A DNA stretch of 64,000 nt from SZUA-430 sp964638635 (GTDB lineage: Bacteria > Pseudomonadota > Alphaproteobacteria > Micropepsales > Micropepsaceae), in NCBI GenBank assembly GCA_964638635.1, contig CAZXAQ010000014.1, positions 1 to 64,000 on the forward strand. Reading direction: 5' to 3'. Each line of letters begins with the position of its first letter. The first letter of the stretch is position 1. Below are positions 7,052 through 17,403 of this stretch, in pieces. The notes beneath the pieces were generated by a model. The model did no database searches and was not told the origin of the DNA. It saw only the letters and a program-made list of their open reading frames with translations. The position numbers were made by a program, and so were the translations under genes.

Positions 7052-10000
7052 GTGGAAGCACTTCTGGCAATCCTTGCGTTGGTCTCGGCATGGATCGTCT
7101 ACGGCCACGTTTGGCGCCTGAGGGAAGATGTCGACCGCCTTCGCGAGCAGCTGAAGCGGCTGCAAGATCAACTCCAAGCGGGCGGTGCTACGGAATCACC
7201 GCGCCGCGCCGAAGCGCCCAAACCCGCCGCGGCACCGGCGGAGTCGATGCGCACGGCGCCGCTACCGCCGGAACCTGCGCGCCCCGCACCGGTCGCGCCA
7301 CCGCCGAAGCCGCCGGTCGAACAGCCAAGGCCGGTCGAACCGCCGCGGCCGCAACCCGCGCCGCCGAAGATCGAGCCCGTCGCCGCGCGGCAAGCGCCGC
7401 CGCCTCCGCCGCCCAAGCCGCCGGCACCGCCAAAGCCGAAGATCGCCTGGGAGCAACAGATCGGCGCGCGCCTGCCAGTGTGGGTCGGCGGCATCGCGCT
7501 CGCGCTCTCGGGCATCTTCCTGGTGAAGTACTCGATCGACACCGGTCTCCTAAACCCGCTCGTGCGCTGCATCCTCGCCGGCATCCTCGGCGTCGCGCTG
7601 CTGATCGCGGCGCAAGCGATGCTCTTCTACAAGGTCGCGAACGGCGAACGCATCGCGCAAGCGCTCTCGGGCGCAGGCATCGCCGTGCTCTACGGCACGC
7701 TGTTCGCCGCTTCGACCGTCTACGGTTTCATCACGCCCGCAATGGCGTTCGCGGGCATGGCGGCCAACACGGCGCTCGCGGTCTTCCTCTCGCTGCGCCA
7801 AGGCCCGCCGATCGCGATGCTGGGCATGGTCGGCGGCTTCCTGACGCCGGCGCTCGTCGGCTCCACGGCGCCGAACGCCGCCGTACTCTTCAGCTATTTG
7901 ATCGCGCTCACGATCGGGCTCTTCACCGTGGTGCGACGCCAAAAGTGGTGGTGGCTCGCCTGGCCCACGCTGGGCGCCGCGTTCGTGTGGGTCTTCATCT
8001 GGCTTGCGGGCCCGAAGGTGGCGGGGGAGGGATTGTGGCTCGGCCTCTTCCTTATCCTGCTCTGCGCCGCCGCGTTCTCGTTCGTCAACCCGGCGGCCAA
8101 GCCCGGCGAAAGCCCGCCGCAAGCGTGGCTGGGCCTGATCCTGACCAGCGCGCTCGCGACCGTCCTCATGGGTGTCGTGGTCGAACGCAGCGGCTTCGGC
8201 CTCGTCGAGTGGGGTCTCTACTTCGCGCTGACCGCGGGCAGCATCGCGCTCGCCGCCCGCGATCAGGCGAGCTACCGCTTCCTGCCGTGGCTCTCGCTCG
8301 GCGTCAGCCTCGTGCTGCTCGCCGTGTGGAAGCCGGAGGGTCCGGAATATCTGGCGAGCCTGATCCTGCTGTTCGCCGCCACCTTCGCGGTCAGCGGCGT
8401 CGCGCTGATGTGGCGCGCCCAGAACAAACTGGAATGGACGCGCCTGGCCTGTGTCAGCGCCTTCGCGTTCTTCTTCCTCGCCATCTACCGCTTGCAAGAC
8501 ACGCTGGCGGCGATCCGCATCCTGGCGCCGAAATCGCTGATCGCGCAGATGCCCGTGTGGGGCATCGTCACGACGTTCGCAGCGGCGGCCTTCACGCTCG
8601 TCACCGCCCGCGCGGTTCAGCGCTTCCGCACCGTGCCCGAAGCACAAACGCTTCTCGCGCACCTGTCGTTGACCGCGATCGCCTTCATGGCCTTGGGCCT
8701 GGTGATCGAGCTGCACCCGAACGACCTCGCGGTCGCCGTCGCAGGCCTGCTCCTCGCCGTGTCGTTCGTGGCCGCCCGCGTCGACATCGCCGTGCTGCGC
8801 CCGGCGACCACCGTGGTCGCGATGCTGTTCGTCGTCGCGCTGCTGCCGCAAGCGATGGCACTGCTGCAATACGCGGTGACGGCGTCGATGGGACACGTCG
8901 TCAACGCGGCGACGCCGGTCATGGCGCAAGCCCCGCTCTTCCACCTCGGCATTCCGGCAGCGCTGTTCCTCGCCTCCGCTTGGCAACTCCGCCGCAAGGC
9001 CGATGATGCCGTCGTGCAAGGCTACGAAGTCGTCGCCGCGCTCCTCGTCGGCATCATGGGCTACTTCCTGATCCGCCACGCGCAAGGGCCGGCGGCGGAG
9101 ATGTTCGCGACGCTCGGCACACCGTTCGAAGGCGCCGTGATCTCGCAAGCGATTCTGGCCTACGCCATCGCGCTCACGGCCATCGGCGGCACCCTGAAGC
9201 GCCCGGCGATCGCGGTCAGCGGCATCGCCGCGGCGGCTTTGGGCCTCGCCCGCGTCGTCCACTTCGACATCCAGCCGCTGCAATTGGCGAACGTCTGGCT
9301 GCCGATGGCGTTCGGCGAGGTCAGCCAGAAGATCGTGACGCTCCCGATCGCGACGTCGCCGCTGTTCTATCTCGGCCTCCCGGCGGCGCTCCTGCTGGGC
9401 TTGCGCTTGCTCTTAGGCCGGCGCGACGACTGGCTCGTGCGCACGCTCGAATACGTACCCGTCGCCCTCGTCGGCCTCATGGGTTACTTCCTGATCCGCC
9501 ACGCGTTCAACCCGCTGGAGCAAGTGCTGGCGGGTGCGGGTTCGCGCTTCGAAGGCGGCATCATCAGCCAAGCTCAGATCGTCTACGCCATCGCGCTCGT
9601 GCTCGCTGCGCAAGTCTTCAAGCGCGACACGTTGGTGACCGCCGCCGTCGTCGCAGCCGGCATCGCCGTGCTGCGCATCGTCGGCTTCGACGTGCAGCTC
9701 TTCACGTTCCTCGGCAACGCCGCGCGCCTCACGGCGGGTCTCACGGAAGCGGCCGACCTCATCTCGATCCCGATCTCGATCGCACCCGTCTTCCACTTAG
9801 GCCTGCCCGCGATCCTGCTCGCGCTGCTCGGCCAAGCGCTGCGCGGCGTGCGGAGCAGCGTCGCAGAAACGCTGGAATACGTCGTGATCGTCTTCGCGGG
9901 GCTGATGGGCTACTACCTGATCCGCCAAGCCTTCAACGGCGTCGACGGCGCGTTCGCCGCGCCCGGCACGTATCTCGAACGCGGCGTCATCACGAACGCG

Positions 10001-10639
10001 CTGCTGATCTTCGGCGTGGCGTTGTTCCTGCTGGGCCGCCAACTGAACCGCCGATCGATGTTCGCCTGCGGTATTGGGGCAGCGCTGTTCGCCGTGTTCC
10101 GCTTGGGCTACTTCGACTACCTGACGTCCTCGCCGCTCGCCGCCCCGCACAATGTCGGCGATTTCCCGATCGTGAACGCGCTGCTCTTGCCCTACGGTCT
10201 GCCGGTGATCTGGCTCGCCCTTCTCGCGCAAGCGCTGCAAAGCCGGGGCCGCACGGAGCTCGTGCCCTGGGCGAAGGGCGCCGCCCTCGTGTCGCTGTTC
10301 ACTTGGATCACGCTTGGCGTCCGCCAATATTTCCAAGGCGCCTATCTCGCCGCCGACGGCGTCACCAGCAACGAGGTCTACGCCTACTCGGCGGCTTGGC
10401 TCGTCCTCGGCGTCGGCCTGCTGGTCGCGGGCGCGGCGTGGAAGGACAAGGTGATCCGCTTCGCCTCGCTCGCCGTCATGTTGCTCACGGTGGGCAAGGT
10501 CTTCCTCTACGACGCGCGCGAACTCGAAGGCCTGCTCCGCGTCGCTTCGTTCTTCGGTCTGGGCTTAAGCCTCTTGGGCCTCAGCTGGTTCTACACGCGT
10601 TACGTCTTCACCCGCGAAGAACCGGCGCCCGCGGCATAG
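7052..10639 (+). CDS. Giant DUF2339 multi-pass membrane protein with internal repeats
   Basis: 1195 aa from GTG 7052. Layout: an N-terminal membrane helix and coiled coil (LREDVDRLREQLKRLQDQL), a Pro/Ala-rich linker (about 50-130), then some 25-30 hydrophobic segments beginning KIAWEQQIGARLPVWVGGIALALSGIFLVKY, the DUF2339 signature. From about residue 628 a unit of about 141 residues occurs three times, each with P-x-F-[HY]-LG-[IL]-PA near its start and a GxMGY[FY]LIR[HQ]A motif. A fourth, degenerate unit may follow. The family is uncharacterised and presumed to act in the cell envelope. Confidence 0.9.
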   Translation: MEALLAILALVSAWIVYGHVWRLREDVDRLREQLKRLQDQLQAGGATESPRRAEAPKPAAAPAESMRTAPLPPEPARPAPVAPPPKPPVEQPRPVEPPRPQPAPPKIEPVAARQAPPPPPPKPPAPPKPKIAWEQQIGARLPVWVGGIALALSGIFLVKYSIDTGLLNPLVRCILAGILGVALLIAAQAMLFYKVANGERIAQALSGAGIAVLYGTLFAASTVYGFITPAMAFAGMAANTALAVFLSLRQGPPIAMLGMVGGFLTPALVGSTAPNAAVLFSYLIALTIGLFTVVRRQKWWWLAWPTLGAAFVWVFIWLAGPKVAGEGLWLGLFLILLCAAAFSFVNPAAKPGESPPQAWLGLILTSALATVLMGVVVERSGFGLVEWGLYFALTAGSIALAARDQASYRFLPWLSLGVSLVLLAVWKPEGPEYLASLILLFAATFAVSGVALMWRAQNKLEWTRLACVSAFAFFFLAIYRLQDTLAAIRILAPKSLIAQMPVWGIVTTFAAAAFTLVTARAVQRFRTVPEAQTLLAHLSLTAIAFMALGLVIELHPNDLAVAVAGLLLAVSFVAARVDIAVLRPATTVVAMLFVVALLPQAMALLQYAVTASMGHVVNAATPVMAQAPLFHLGIPAALFLASAWQLRRKADDAVVQGYEVVAALLVGIMGYFLIRHAQGPAAEMFATLGTPFEGAVISQAILAYAIALTAIGGTLKRPAIAVSGIAAAALGLARVVHFDIQPLQLANVWLPMAFGEVSQKIVTLPIATSPLFYLGLPAALLLGLRLLLGRRDDWLVRTLEYVPVALVGLMGYFLIRHAFNPLEQVLAGAGSRFEGGIISQAQIVYAIALVLAAQVFKRDTLVTAAVVAAGIAVLRIVGFDVQLFTFLGNAARLTAGLTEAADLISIPISIAPVFHLGLPAILLALLGQALRGVRSSVAETLEYVVIVFAGLMGYYLIRQAFNGVDGAFAAPGTYLERGVITNALLIFGVALFLLGRQLNRRSMFACGIGAALFAVFRLGYFDYLTSSPLAAPHNVGDFPIVNALLLPYGLPVIWLALLAQALQSRGRTELVPWAKGAALVSLFTWITLGVRQYFQGAYLAADGVTSNEVYAYSAAWLVLGVGLLVAGAAWKDKVIRFASLAVMLLTVGKVFLYDARELEGLLRVASFFGLGLSLLGLSWFYTRYVFTREEPAPAA

Positions 10640-10640
10640 C

Positions 10641-10668
10641 GAATTGCTTCGATTTGACGAAGCAATTC
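10641..10668. promoter_or_regulatory. Palindromic operator of the MarR gene
   Basis: GAATTGCTTC (10641-10650), an 8-bp spacer and GAAGCAATTC (10659-10668) form perfect 10-bp arms. The palindrome overlaps the -35 of the promoter for the MarR gene, so it is probably the autoregulatory site. Confidence 0.65.
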
Positions 10669-10681
10669 ACCCGGCTACGAT
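10654..10681 (+). promoter_or_regulatory. Promoter of the MarR operon, predicted leaderless
   Basis: TTGACG (10654-10659), 16-bp spacer, TACGAT (10676-10681). Seven nucleotides separate the -10 from ATG 10689, so transcription should begin at or next to the start codon. Confidence 0.5.
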
Positions 10682-10688
10682 GAGGGCC

Positions 10689-11138
10689 ATGAACGACCTC
10701 GTCTACCGTATCCAACGCGACTATCCGCGGGTCTATCTCGCCTGCCACGTCGACCATGTGCGCGCCCGCACCAGCACGCACGGCATCTCCTCGCGCGATG
10801 CATCGGTGCTCGCCCATCTCGACGCCAGCGATGAGCAGTCCGCCGGCCGTCTCGCAAAACACCTGGGCATCGCCGCATCGACGCTGTCGGCCACGCTCGT
10901 GCGGTTGGAGAGCCTGGGTTACCTCAAGCGCGTGAAGGACGCGGAAGACCGCCGCCGCGTTGCGCCGCGACTGACCGCAAAGGGCCGCGACGCCATCGCA
11001 AACACATCCGTGCTCGACGCGAAGCGCGTGGCGCGGGCGCTGGAAAAACTCACCGCACAAGAACGCATCCGCGCCGCCGAAGGCTTGGCGCTTCTCGCCA
11101 AAGGCGCCTCCGCCATCGCGCGCCGGAAAGAGAGCTAG
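10689..11138 (+). CDS. MarR-family transcriptional regulator
   Basis: 149 aa from ATG 10689 (MNDLVYRIQRDYPRVYLACHV). An ATG three codons upstream (10680) overlaps the -10 hexamer and is less likely. The winged helix-turn-helix is clear: ISSRDASVLAHLD, AGRLAKHLGIAASTLSATLVRLESLGYLKRVKDAEDRRRVAPRLTAKG, where DAEDRRR is the MarR wing. The N- and C-terminal helices would form the dimer. It heads an operon with the DUF3052-like and SRPBCC genes (2-bp gap, then ATGA overlap) and has its own palindromic operator. The effector is unknown. Confidence 0.9.
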   Translation: MNDLVYRIQRDYPRVYLACHVDHVRARTSTHGISSRDASVLAHLDASDEQSAGRLAKHLGIAASTLSATLVRLESLGYLKRVKDAEDRRRVAPRLTAKGRDAIANTSVLDAKRVARALEKLTAQERIRAAEGLALLAKGASAIARRKES

Positions 11139-11140
11139 CG

Positions 11141-11758
11141 ATGGGCCGCGAAGCAACGATCGACTATGTTTCCGGCAAGGAGTTCGCAAAAGTGCGCGCC
11201 CATCTCGACTCGATGGCGCTGCAGTTGAGCGGCGGCAAGAAGCTGATCGTGCCGCTCAGCGACGTGCGCAAGGCAACGCCGGTCGGCGACGAACTTCGGA
11301 TCGAAACGAAGACCGCAAAGTTCGCGCTCCACCTCGGCGCGAAGGACGCGGCGAGTTGGGCGAAGAAAATCCTGAACCCGCCGTCGCTGGCCGACAAGCT
11401 CGGGATCAAACCGGGCATGGCTGTGCTGACGATTGGACAACGCATCGCCGAAGTCGACGAGGCGCTGGCGAAGGACGCGAAGGCAAACCACAGCGCAACA
11501 ATCGCACTGGCAAAACTGCGCGCCGCAGCGCTCGCCATCCTCACGCTTGAGCCCGAAACGGCGGCAAAGCAGATCGACACCGCGGCGAAGGCCTTGGGCC
11601 CAAGCACCGCCCTCTGGCTCGTCTACCGCAAAGGCACGAAACCGAACGGCGACGACATCATCATGCTCGCGCGCAAAGCGGGCCTCAAAGACACGAAGGT
11701 CGCGCGCATCTCCGACGCGCACGCAGCGCTGCGCTTCATCTCCGGAGATCGCACATGA
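11141..11758 (+). CDS. DUF3052-like protein
   Basis: 205 aa, no signal peptide. The N-terminal half (MGREATIDYVSGKEFAKVRAHL) has no family I recognise. The middle reads KLGIKPGMAVLTIG and the C-terminal half ALWLVYRKG, then GLKDTKVARISDAHAALRFI, which resembles DUF3052-type proteins (LW-x-Y-x-KG followed by G-x-x-D-x-KV-x-x-[IV]-x-[DE]-x-x-x-[AG]-LRF). Role unknown. It lies 2 bp after the MarR gene and overlaps the next gene by 4 bp (ATGA), so it is part of that operon and probably under MarR control. Confidence 0.75.
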   Translation: MGREATIDYVSGKEFAKVRAHLDSMALQLSGGKKLIVPLSDVRKATPVGDELRIETKTAKFALHLGAKDAASWAKKILNPPSLADKLGIKPGMAVLTIGQRIAEVDEALAKDAKANHSATIALAKLRAAALAILTLEPETAAKQIDTAAKALGPSTALWLVYRKGTKPNGDDIIMLARKAGLKDTKVARISDAHAALRFISGDRT

Positions 11759-12291
11759 GCTTGTGGCTGAAAATCCCGTTGTTCGTACTCGCGGTGGTCG
11801 CGGCAGCAATCGCCGCCCTCTACGCGGTCGGAAGCAGCATCGCGCGCGAACACACCGCCGCCCGCCGCCTCGTGCTGAAGACCGCCACGCCTGACGCCGT
11901 CTGGGCCAAGATCGCCACGGAAGCAAACGCCGCCGCCTGGCGCAAAGACGTGAAGTCGGTCGCGCGCCTCGCCGACCGCAACGGCCACGAAGTCTGGCGC
12001 GAAACGTTCGCCTCCGGCAACGCGCTGACCTACGAGACGCTGGAGTCGGCACCGCCCACGCGGCTGGTGCGCGCCATTGTCGACGAAGCGATGTTCGGCG
12101 GAACCTGGACCATCGTGGTCGAACCCTCCGGCACAGGCACCACCGTCACGATCACGGAAAACGGCTGGATCGAACCGCCGCCATTCCGCGTGGCTGCGAA
12201 ATACGCGTGGGGCCACGACGCGACGATCAACGCCTACCTCCGCGATTTGGCGGCCCACTTCGGCGAAGCGGCGGCGATCACGCCCGCCTAG
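11755..12291 (+). CDS. Membrane-anchored SRPBCC-fold protein
   Basis: 178 aa. Starts with ATG overlapping the previous stop (ATGA), indicating translational coupling. Residues 1-26 (MSLWLKIPLFVLAVVAAAIAALYAVG) form one membrane anchor. The rest follows the START/SRPBCC pattern: VLKTATPDAVWAKIATEANAAAWRKDVKSV, HEVWRETFASGNALTYETLESAPPTRLVRAI, FGGTWTIVVEPSGTGTTVTITENG, and a last long helix. Such folds bind hydrophobic ligands; with a MarR regulator upstream, a lipophilic inducer is a reasonable guess but only that. Confidence 0.8.
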   Translation: MSLWLKIPLFVLAVVAAAIAALYAVGSSIAREHTAARRLVLKTATPDAVWAKIATEANAAAWRKDVKSVARLADRNGHEVWRETFASGNALTYETLESAPPTRLVRAIVDEAMFGGTWTIVVEPSGTGTTVTITENGWIEPPPFRVAAKYAWGHDATINAYLRDLAAHFGEAAAITPA

Positions 12292-12323
12292 CGCAGGCGG
12301 GGCAGGGTGGTTAGCATGGCCGC

Positions 12324-13085
12324 ATGCTCGACCGCCGCACCTTCTTCGAAGCCTTCGCCGCCGCCGCCGCGCTGCAGGCGATCATGACCTCCGGCGCGCT
12401 CGCCTCGCCGCCGGCCGACCTCGACCGCTGGGCGCAGGACGTGACCGACCTGAACCGCGCCCTCGCAGCCGGAAAAATCCAGCTCGTCGGTTGGCAGGAG
12501 CAGGTCGCGACGCTCAACACCGGCGTGAGTCTCGACGCGCTCCGCCGCTACCTCGACTTCGACCGCCTGACCAAGGCGATGACGTTCCCGACGAACCTCG
12601 CCGAAACGAAGGACCCGAAATTCCCGCCGGCGATCAACGTCGCCGGCATCGAACGCCCGTGGTTCCTGCGCTTCTTCGGCATGCGCAAGGGCGGCGCGAT
12701 CATCCCGCACGTCCACAACAACATGGTCTCGGCCCACCTGGTGATTGACGGCGCTTTCCGCACCCGCACGTTCGACCGCATTCAGGATCTGCCGAACGAA
12801 AACGCGGTCTTGCTCAAACCCACACTCGACAAGACGCTGACACCCGGCGGCATGATCACCATGTCCGACGACCGCACGAACGGCCACTGGCTGATCGCTG
12901 AAGCCGACCGCAGCTTCACCTTCGACGTCGGCCTCGTGAACCTCTCGAAAACCCGCACCTACGGCCTCAAAGCCAACGACTACAACATGATCTTCGTCGA
13001 CCCGACCGGCACCCCGGACGCGAAGGGCCTCATCCGCGCGAAGACGATGACATTCGACGAATGCCGCGCGAAGTTCGCCTCATGA
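12324..13085 (+). CDS. Exported cupin-like protein (probable Tat substrate)
   Basis: 253 aa. The N-terminus MLDRRTFFEAFAAAAALQAIMTSGALASPP is a twin-arginine type signal (DRRTFF). The mature protein contains GGAIIPHVHNNMVSAHLVIDGAFRTRTFDRI, which reads as cupin motif 1 with two His and a Gly, and later GGMITMSDDRTNGHWLIAEADRSFTFDV, a candidate second cupin half with one His. A metal-binding beta-barrel in the periplasm is inferred. No specific enzyme is recognised. The gene follows the SRPBCC gene by 32 bp and may share its transcript. Confidence 0.7.
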   Translation: MLDRRTFFEAFAAAAALQAIMTSGALASPPADLDRWAQDVTDLNRALAAGKIQLVGWQEQVATLNTGVSLDALRRYLDFDRLTKAMTFPTNLAETKDPKFPPAINVAGIERPWFLRFFGMRKGGAIIPHVHNNMVSAHLVIDGAFRTRTFDRIQDLPNENAVLLKPTLDKTLTPGGMITMSDDRTNGHWLIAEADRSFTFDVGLVNLSKTRTYGLKANDYNMIFVDPTGTPDAKGLIRAKTMTFDECRAKFAS

Positions 13086-13208
13086 TCCCGCCTCCCCGCG
13101 GGGCGGCTAGCGAGACGAGCGAAGCGAAGTCGAGTCGGTGGGGTAAGGGTGGCGGTGATCGGCGCAGAGGTGCCGTACCGTCCGCTTGACTTGGAGGAGA
13201 CGTGAGCC

Positions 13209-13603
13209 ATGGACCAATTTACCGGCGGTTGCCTGTGCGGCGACGTCCGAATTGTGGCGTCAGGACGCCCATACCGGATCGGCATTTGCCACTGTCTCGA
13301 CTGCCGCAAGCATCACGGCGCACTTTTTCATGCGTCCGCTGTGTTCCCTGACGTGGCAGTGACGATCAACGGCCAAACACGCGATTATGCCGGCCGATTC
13401 TTCTGTCCCCGCTGCGGCTCGTCCGTTTTCTCACGCAGCGCGGACGAAATCGAAGTGAACCTTGGATCCCTGGACGCCCCTAACCAACTAAGGCCAACCT
13501 ACGAACTCTGGACTATCCGCCGCGAGTCCTGGCTACCACCGTTTCCGCTCGCGAAACGATACGATCGCGATCGCGATGCTACGAGCCGCTTTGAGGACGA
13601 GGC

Positions 13604-13607
<4 letters not shown>
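13209..13607 (+). CDS. GFA (CENP-V) family zinc protein
   Basis: 132 aa with a strong ribosome site (GGAGGAGACGTGAGCC before ATG). The cysteine pattern is that of the glutathione-dependent formaldehyde-activating family: GGCLCGDVR, then CHCLDCRKHHGALFHASAVF, and FFCPRCGSSVFS. These residues bind zinc in characterised members. Real members act on S-hydroxymethylglutathione, but most homologues have unknown substrates. Its stop overlaps the stop of lepA on the other strand by 4 bp (13604-13607). Confidence 0.93.
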
Positions 13608-15406
<1,799 letters not shown>

Positions 15407-15482
15407 GAGAGGGGCAGGGAATACAGGGTGGCCTTAGCCCTGTCGAGCGGCAAAATGCCCGCATTTCCGCGCGTTTCAGCCC

Positions 15483-16190
15483 CTAATTCGCACGCCGCCG
15501 ACGCCTGCGCCGGATCGCGCGTCGCCGCGCCGGTTTGCGGATGCGCCAACGCTTGCGCGCCCCGTCGAGCCCCTCGGCAATCGCGATCGAACGCGACACA
15601 TGCCGCCGCTTGCGCACGCGGCCCCGGAAGCGGCGGTTCTTGTCGACGACAATGGACTCGTCGGCAGTGACCGTCAGCACCTCGCCCGCGCCATCCGTCG
15701 CATCCGCTTTGCCGGTGATGGTCGACATCTCCGTCTCGCCGTCATCCGCGACGTCGAAGATAAGCTCCGTCCCGCGAATGCCGATCGTCACCGTCGGCGT
15801 CGTGATCTTCACGCTCGCCTTCGGGATGGCGCCCGACACGAACCGGAACGCCCCCTTCGTCAGCGTGACCGCCTGCTCGCCGGTCGAGGACACCGGATTG
15901 AACACATATTTGTCGATAACGATCTTCGCATTTTCGCCCAGCGTCAGCTTCGACCCGTCGGAGAACTTCAAGACCAGCGCACTCTCTTCACCCGTCTCGA
16001 CGACCTCGTTCATATAGACGTCGTCTTCCAGCTCGATCTCGTCGCGCGGATCCGGCGCAATCGTCGACCAAGCATAGTTGACGATATCCTCAACCCCGCC
16101 GATGCCACTCTCCGCATCGTCAGCCCGCGCCGCCGCAGCAACGCCAAACGCCGCCGTCGCCAGCAAAGCCTCCCGCCGCGTCAGTTTCAT
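15483..16190 (-). CDS. FecR-domain exported protein with Arg-rich tail
   Basis: 235 aa. The signal MKLTRREALLATAAFGVAAAARA has the twin arginines of the Tat pathway. Residues about 40-150 are a FecR-type beta domain (DVYMNEVVETGEESALVLKFSDGSKLTLGENAKIVIDKYVFNP, then AFRFVSGAIPKASVKITTPTVTIGIRGTEL). Unlike classical FecR it has no inner-membrane helix or sigma-binding N-terminus, and no FecI is nearby, so it is more likely a periplasmic or surface protein. The last 50 residues are extremely basic, ending in a run of arginines, which is odd for an exported protein. Confidence 0.8.
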   Translation of the reverse strand: MKLTRREALLATAAFGVAAAARADDAESGIGGVEDIVNYAWSTIAPDPRDEIELEDDVYMNEVVETGEESALVLKFSDGSKLTLGENAKIVIDKYVFNPVSSTGEQAVTLTKGAFRFVSGAIPKASVKITTPTVTIGIRGTELIFDVADDGETEMSTITGKADATDGAGEVLTVTADESIVVDKNRRFRGRVRKRRHVSRSIAIAEGLDGARKRWRIRKPARRRAIRRRRRRRAN

Positions 16191-16218
16191 CCCGTGACTC
16201 CGCCACTTCCCTTAAGGT

Positions 16219-16354
16219 CGTCATGGCTGGGCTTGACCCGGCCACCCAGTCCGCGCACGTCTGTGCGCGAGAGACCCATTTGGCGCTGGGGTTTGTCAAC
16301 AGACCCGACCGTGTGCAGCGTCACTGGGTGGCCGGGTCAAGCCCGGCCATGACG
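16219..16354. repeat. Palindromic repeat unit (family A), MITE-like
   Basis: Arms 16219-16250 and 16323-16354 are 32 bp with a single mismatch (CGTCATGGCTGGGC... against ...GCCCGGCCATGACG), separated by 72 bp of unrelated DNA. The same family occurs at 193-275. The right end is followed by a run of seven T (16356-16362). Confidence 0.85.
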
Positions 16355-16380
16355 ATTTTTTTGGCCTTGGGAGACCGATT

Positions 16381-17193
16381 GTGGCGCGTGAGCCAAAGAA
16401 GAGTGAAACCCTCAAAGACCTCTGGCCCGGCCAATCGGTCGAGCTACTGAAGGCGCTGCACATCCTCACCCGAGACGGCGCGCTCAACGCCGACTCGCGC
16501 CGCAAGCTAAAGCAAGTCCTCCACCTCGTGCAGCTCATCCGCCCGCCGCTCGACCGCCTGTTCGAAACGAACGAAGCCCCGCGCCTCGCCGATCTCGGCG
16601 CCGGCAAATCCTATCTGGGGTTCATCCTCTACGACCTGATCTTCGCGGCGAAGGGCAGGGGCGAGGTCATCGCCGTCGAAACCCGCGGCCCCCTCATGGA
16701 AGGCGCCGAGCGCCTCGCGCGCGACGCCAAGTTCGACCGCATGCGCTTCGTCGCGGGCGCGATCGCCGAGACGAACCTCGATGGCGAAATCGACATGGTG
16801 ACCGCGCTCCACGCCTGCGATACCGCCACCGACGACGCCATCCGCTTCGCACTCCGCCACAAAGCTCGCGTCGTCGCGCTCGTCCCCTGCTGCCAAGCCG
16901 AACTCGCGCGCAGCCTGGAGCACGAAGCCAAGCACCCCCTCCACCAACTCTGGCGCCACCCGATCCAACGCCGCGAATTTGCGTCGAACCTGACAAACGT
17001 CATCCGCGCCCTCTACCTCGAAGCCAACGGCTACAAAGTCCGAGTGACGGAGTTGGTCGGTCTCGAACACTCGCTGAAGAACGAACTGATCCTCGCCGAA
17101 CGTCACCAACTCTCGAACGCCCAAGCGAAAGGCGAACTTCTCGCGCTCCTCAAGCAACTTCCCGCTCGCCCGGCGCTAGTGGAGAGTCTGTAA
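16381..17193 (+). CDS. SAM-dependent methyltransferase (Methyltransf_32 type)
   Basis: 270 aa from GTG 16381. The SAM-binding motif is RLADLGAGKSYLGFILYD (about 68-85), followed by EVIAVETRGPL (acidic loop), ALHACDTATDDAIRFAL and VVALVPCCQAELARSL. This H-A-C-D-T-x-x-D and P-C-C-Q combination is characteristic of the Methyltransf_32 family (GSTCD/TRM13-like). Targets of bacterial members are unclear; RNA modification is possible. The C-terminal part is helical. It lies directly after a palindromic repeat and has no operon partner. Confidence 0.88.
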   Translation: MAREPKKSETLKDLWPGQSVELLKALHILTRDGALNADSRRKLKQVLHLVQLIRPPLDRLFETNEAPRLADLGAGKSYLGFILYDLIFAAKGRGEVIAVETRGPLMEGAERLARDAKFDRMRFVAGAIAETNLDGEIDMVTALHACDTATDDAIRFALRHKARVVALVPCCQAELARSLEHEAKHPLHQLWRHPIQRREFASNLTNVIRALYLEANGYKVRVTELVGLEHSLKNELILAERHQLSNAQAKGELLALLKQLPARPALVESL

Positions 17194-17197
17194 GGGT

Positions 17198-17394
17198 CTC
17201 ACGCGAAGCCGCGAAGACGCGAAGAACAAGACTCACACAAAGATACAAAACTACAGAGACGCGAGCGCACGCGCCGCAGGCGCGTATCTAGAGTCAGACT
17301 GGCGCTTCGCGCCAAGGTAGCCTTTCCTTCTTTGTATCTTCGTAGCTTTGTGTGAAACTCCTTCCTTCTTCGCGCCTTCGCGTCTTCGCATGAG
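17198..17394. repeat. Imperfect palindromic repeat (family E)
   Basis: Left arm starting at 17198 (CTCACGCGAAGCCGCGAAGA) pairs with the right arm ending at 17394 (TCTTCGCGTCTTCGC type) with about 3 mismatches in 29 bp. Inside, ACTCACACAAAG-like and CTTTGTGTGAAACT segments are also complementary. It fills the whole gap between the methyltransferase and aminotransferase genes. Confidence 0.7.
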
Positions 17395-17403
17395 TTTTCT
17401 TCC

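Noticed and set aside
7550..9283. Long open frame (577 codons) on the minus strand opposite the DUF2339 gene
   Set aside because: Extremely rich in Arg, Glu, Asp and His with no domain. It mirrors a well-supported membrane protein and reflects GC-rich third positions.
16340..16362. Repeat hairpin plus T run as an intrinsic terminator on the plus strand
   Set aside because: No plus-strand gene ends upstream; the genes to the left are on the minus strand. The T run is probably incidental.
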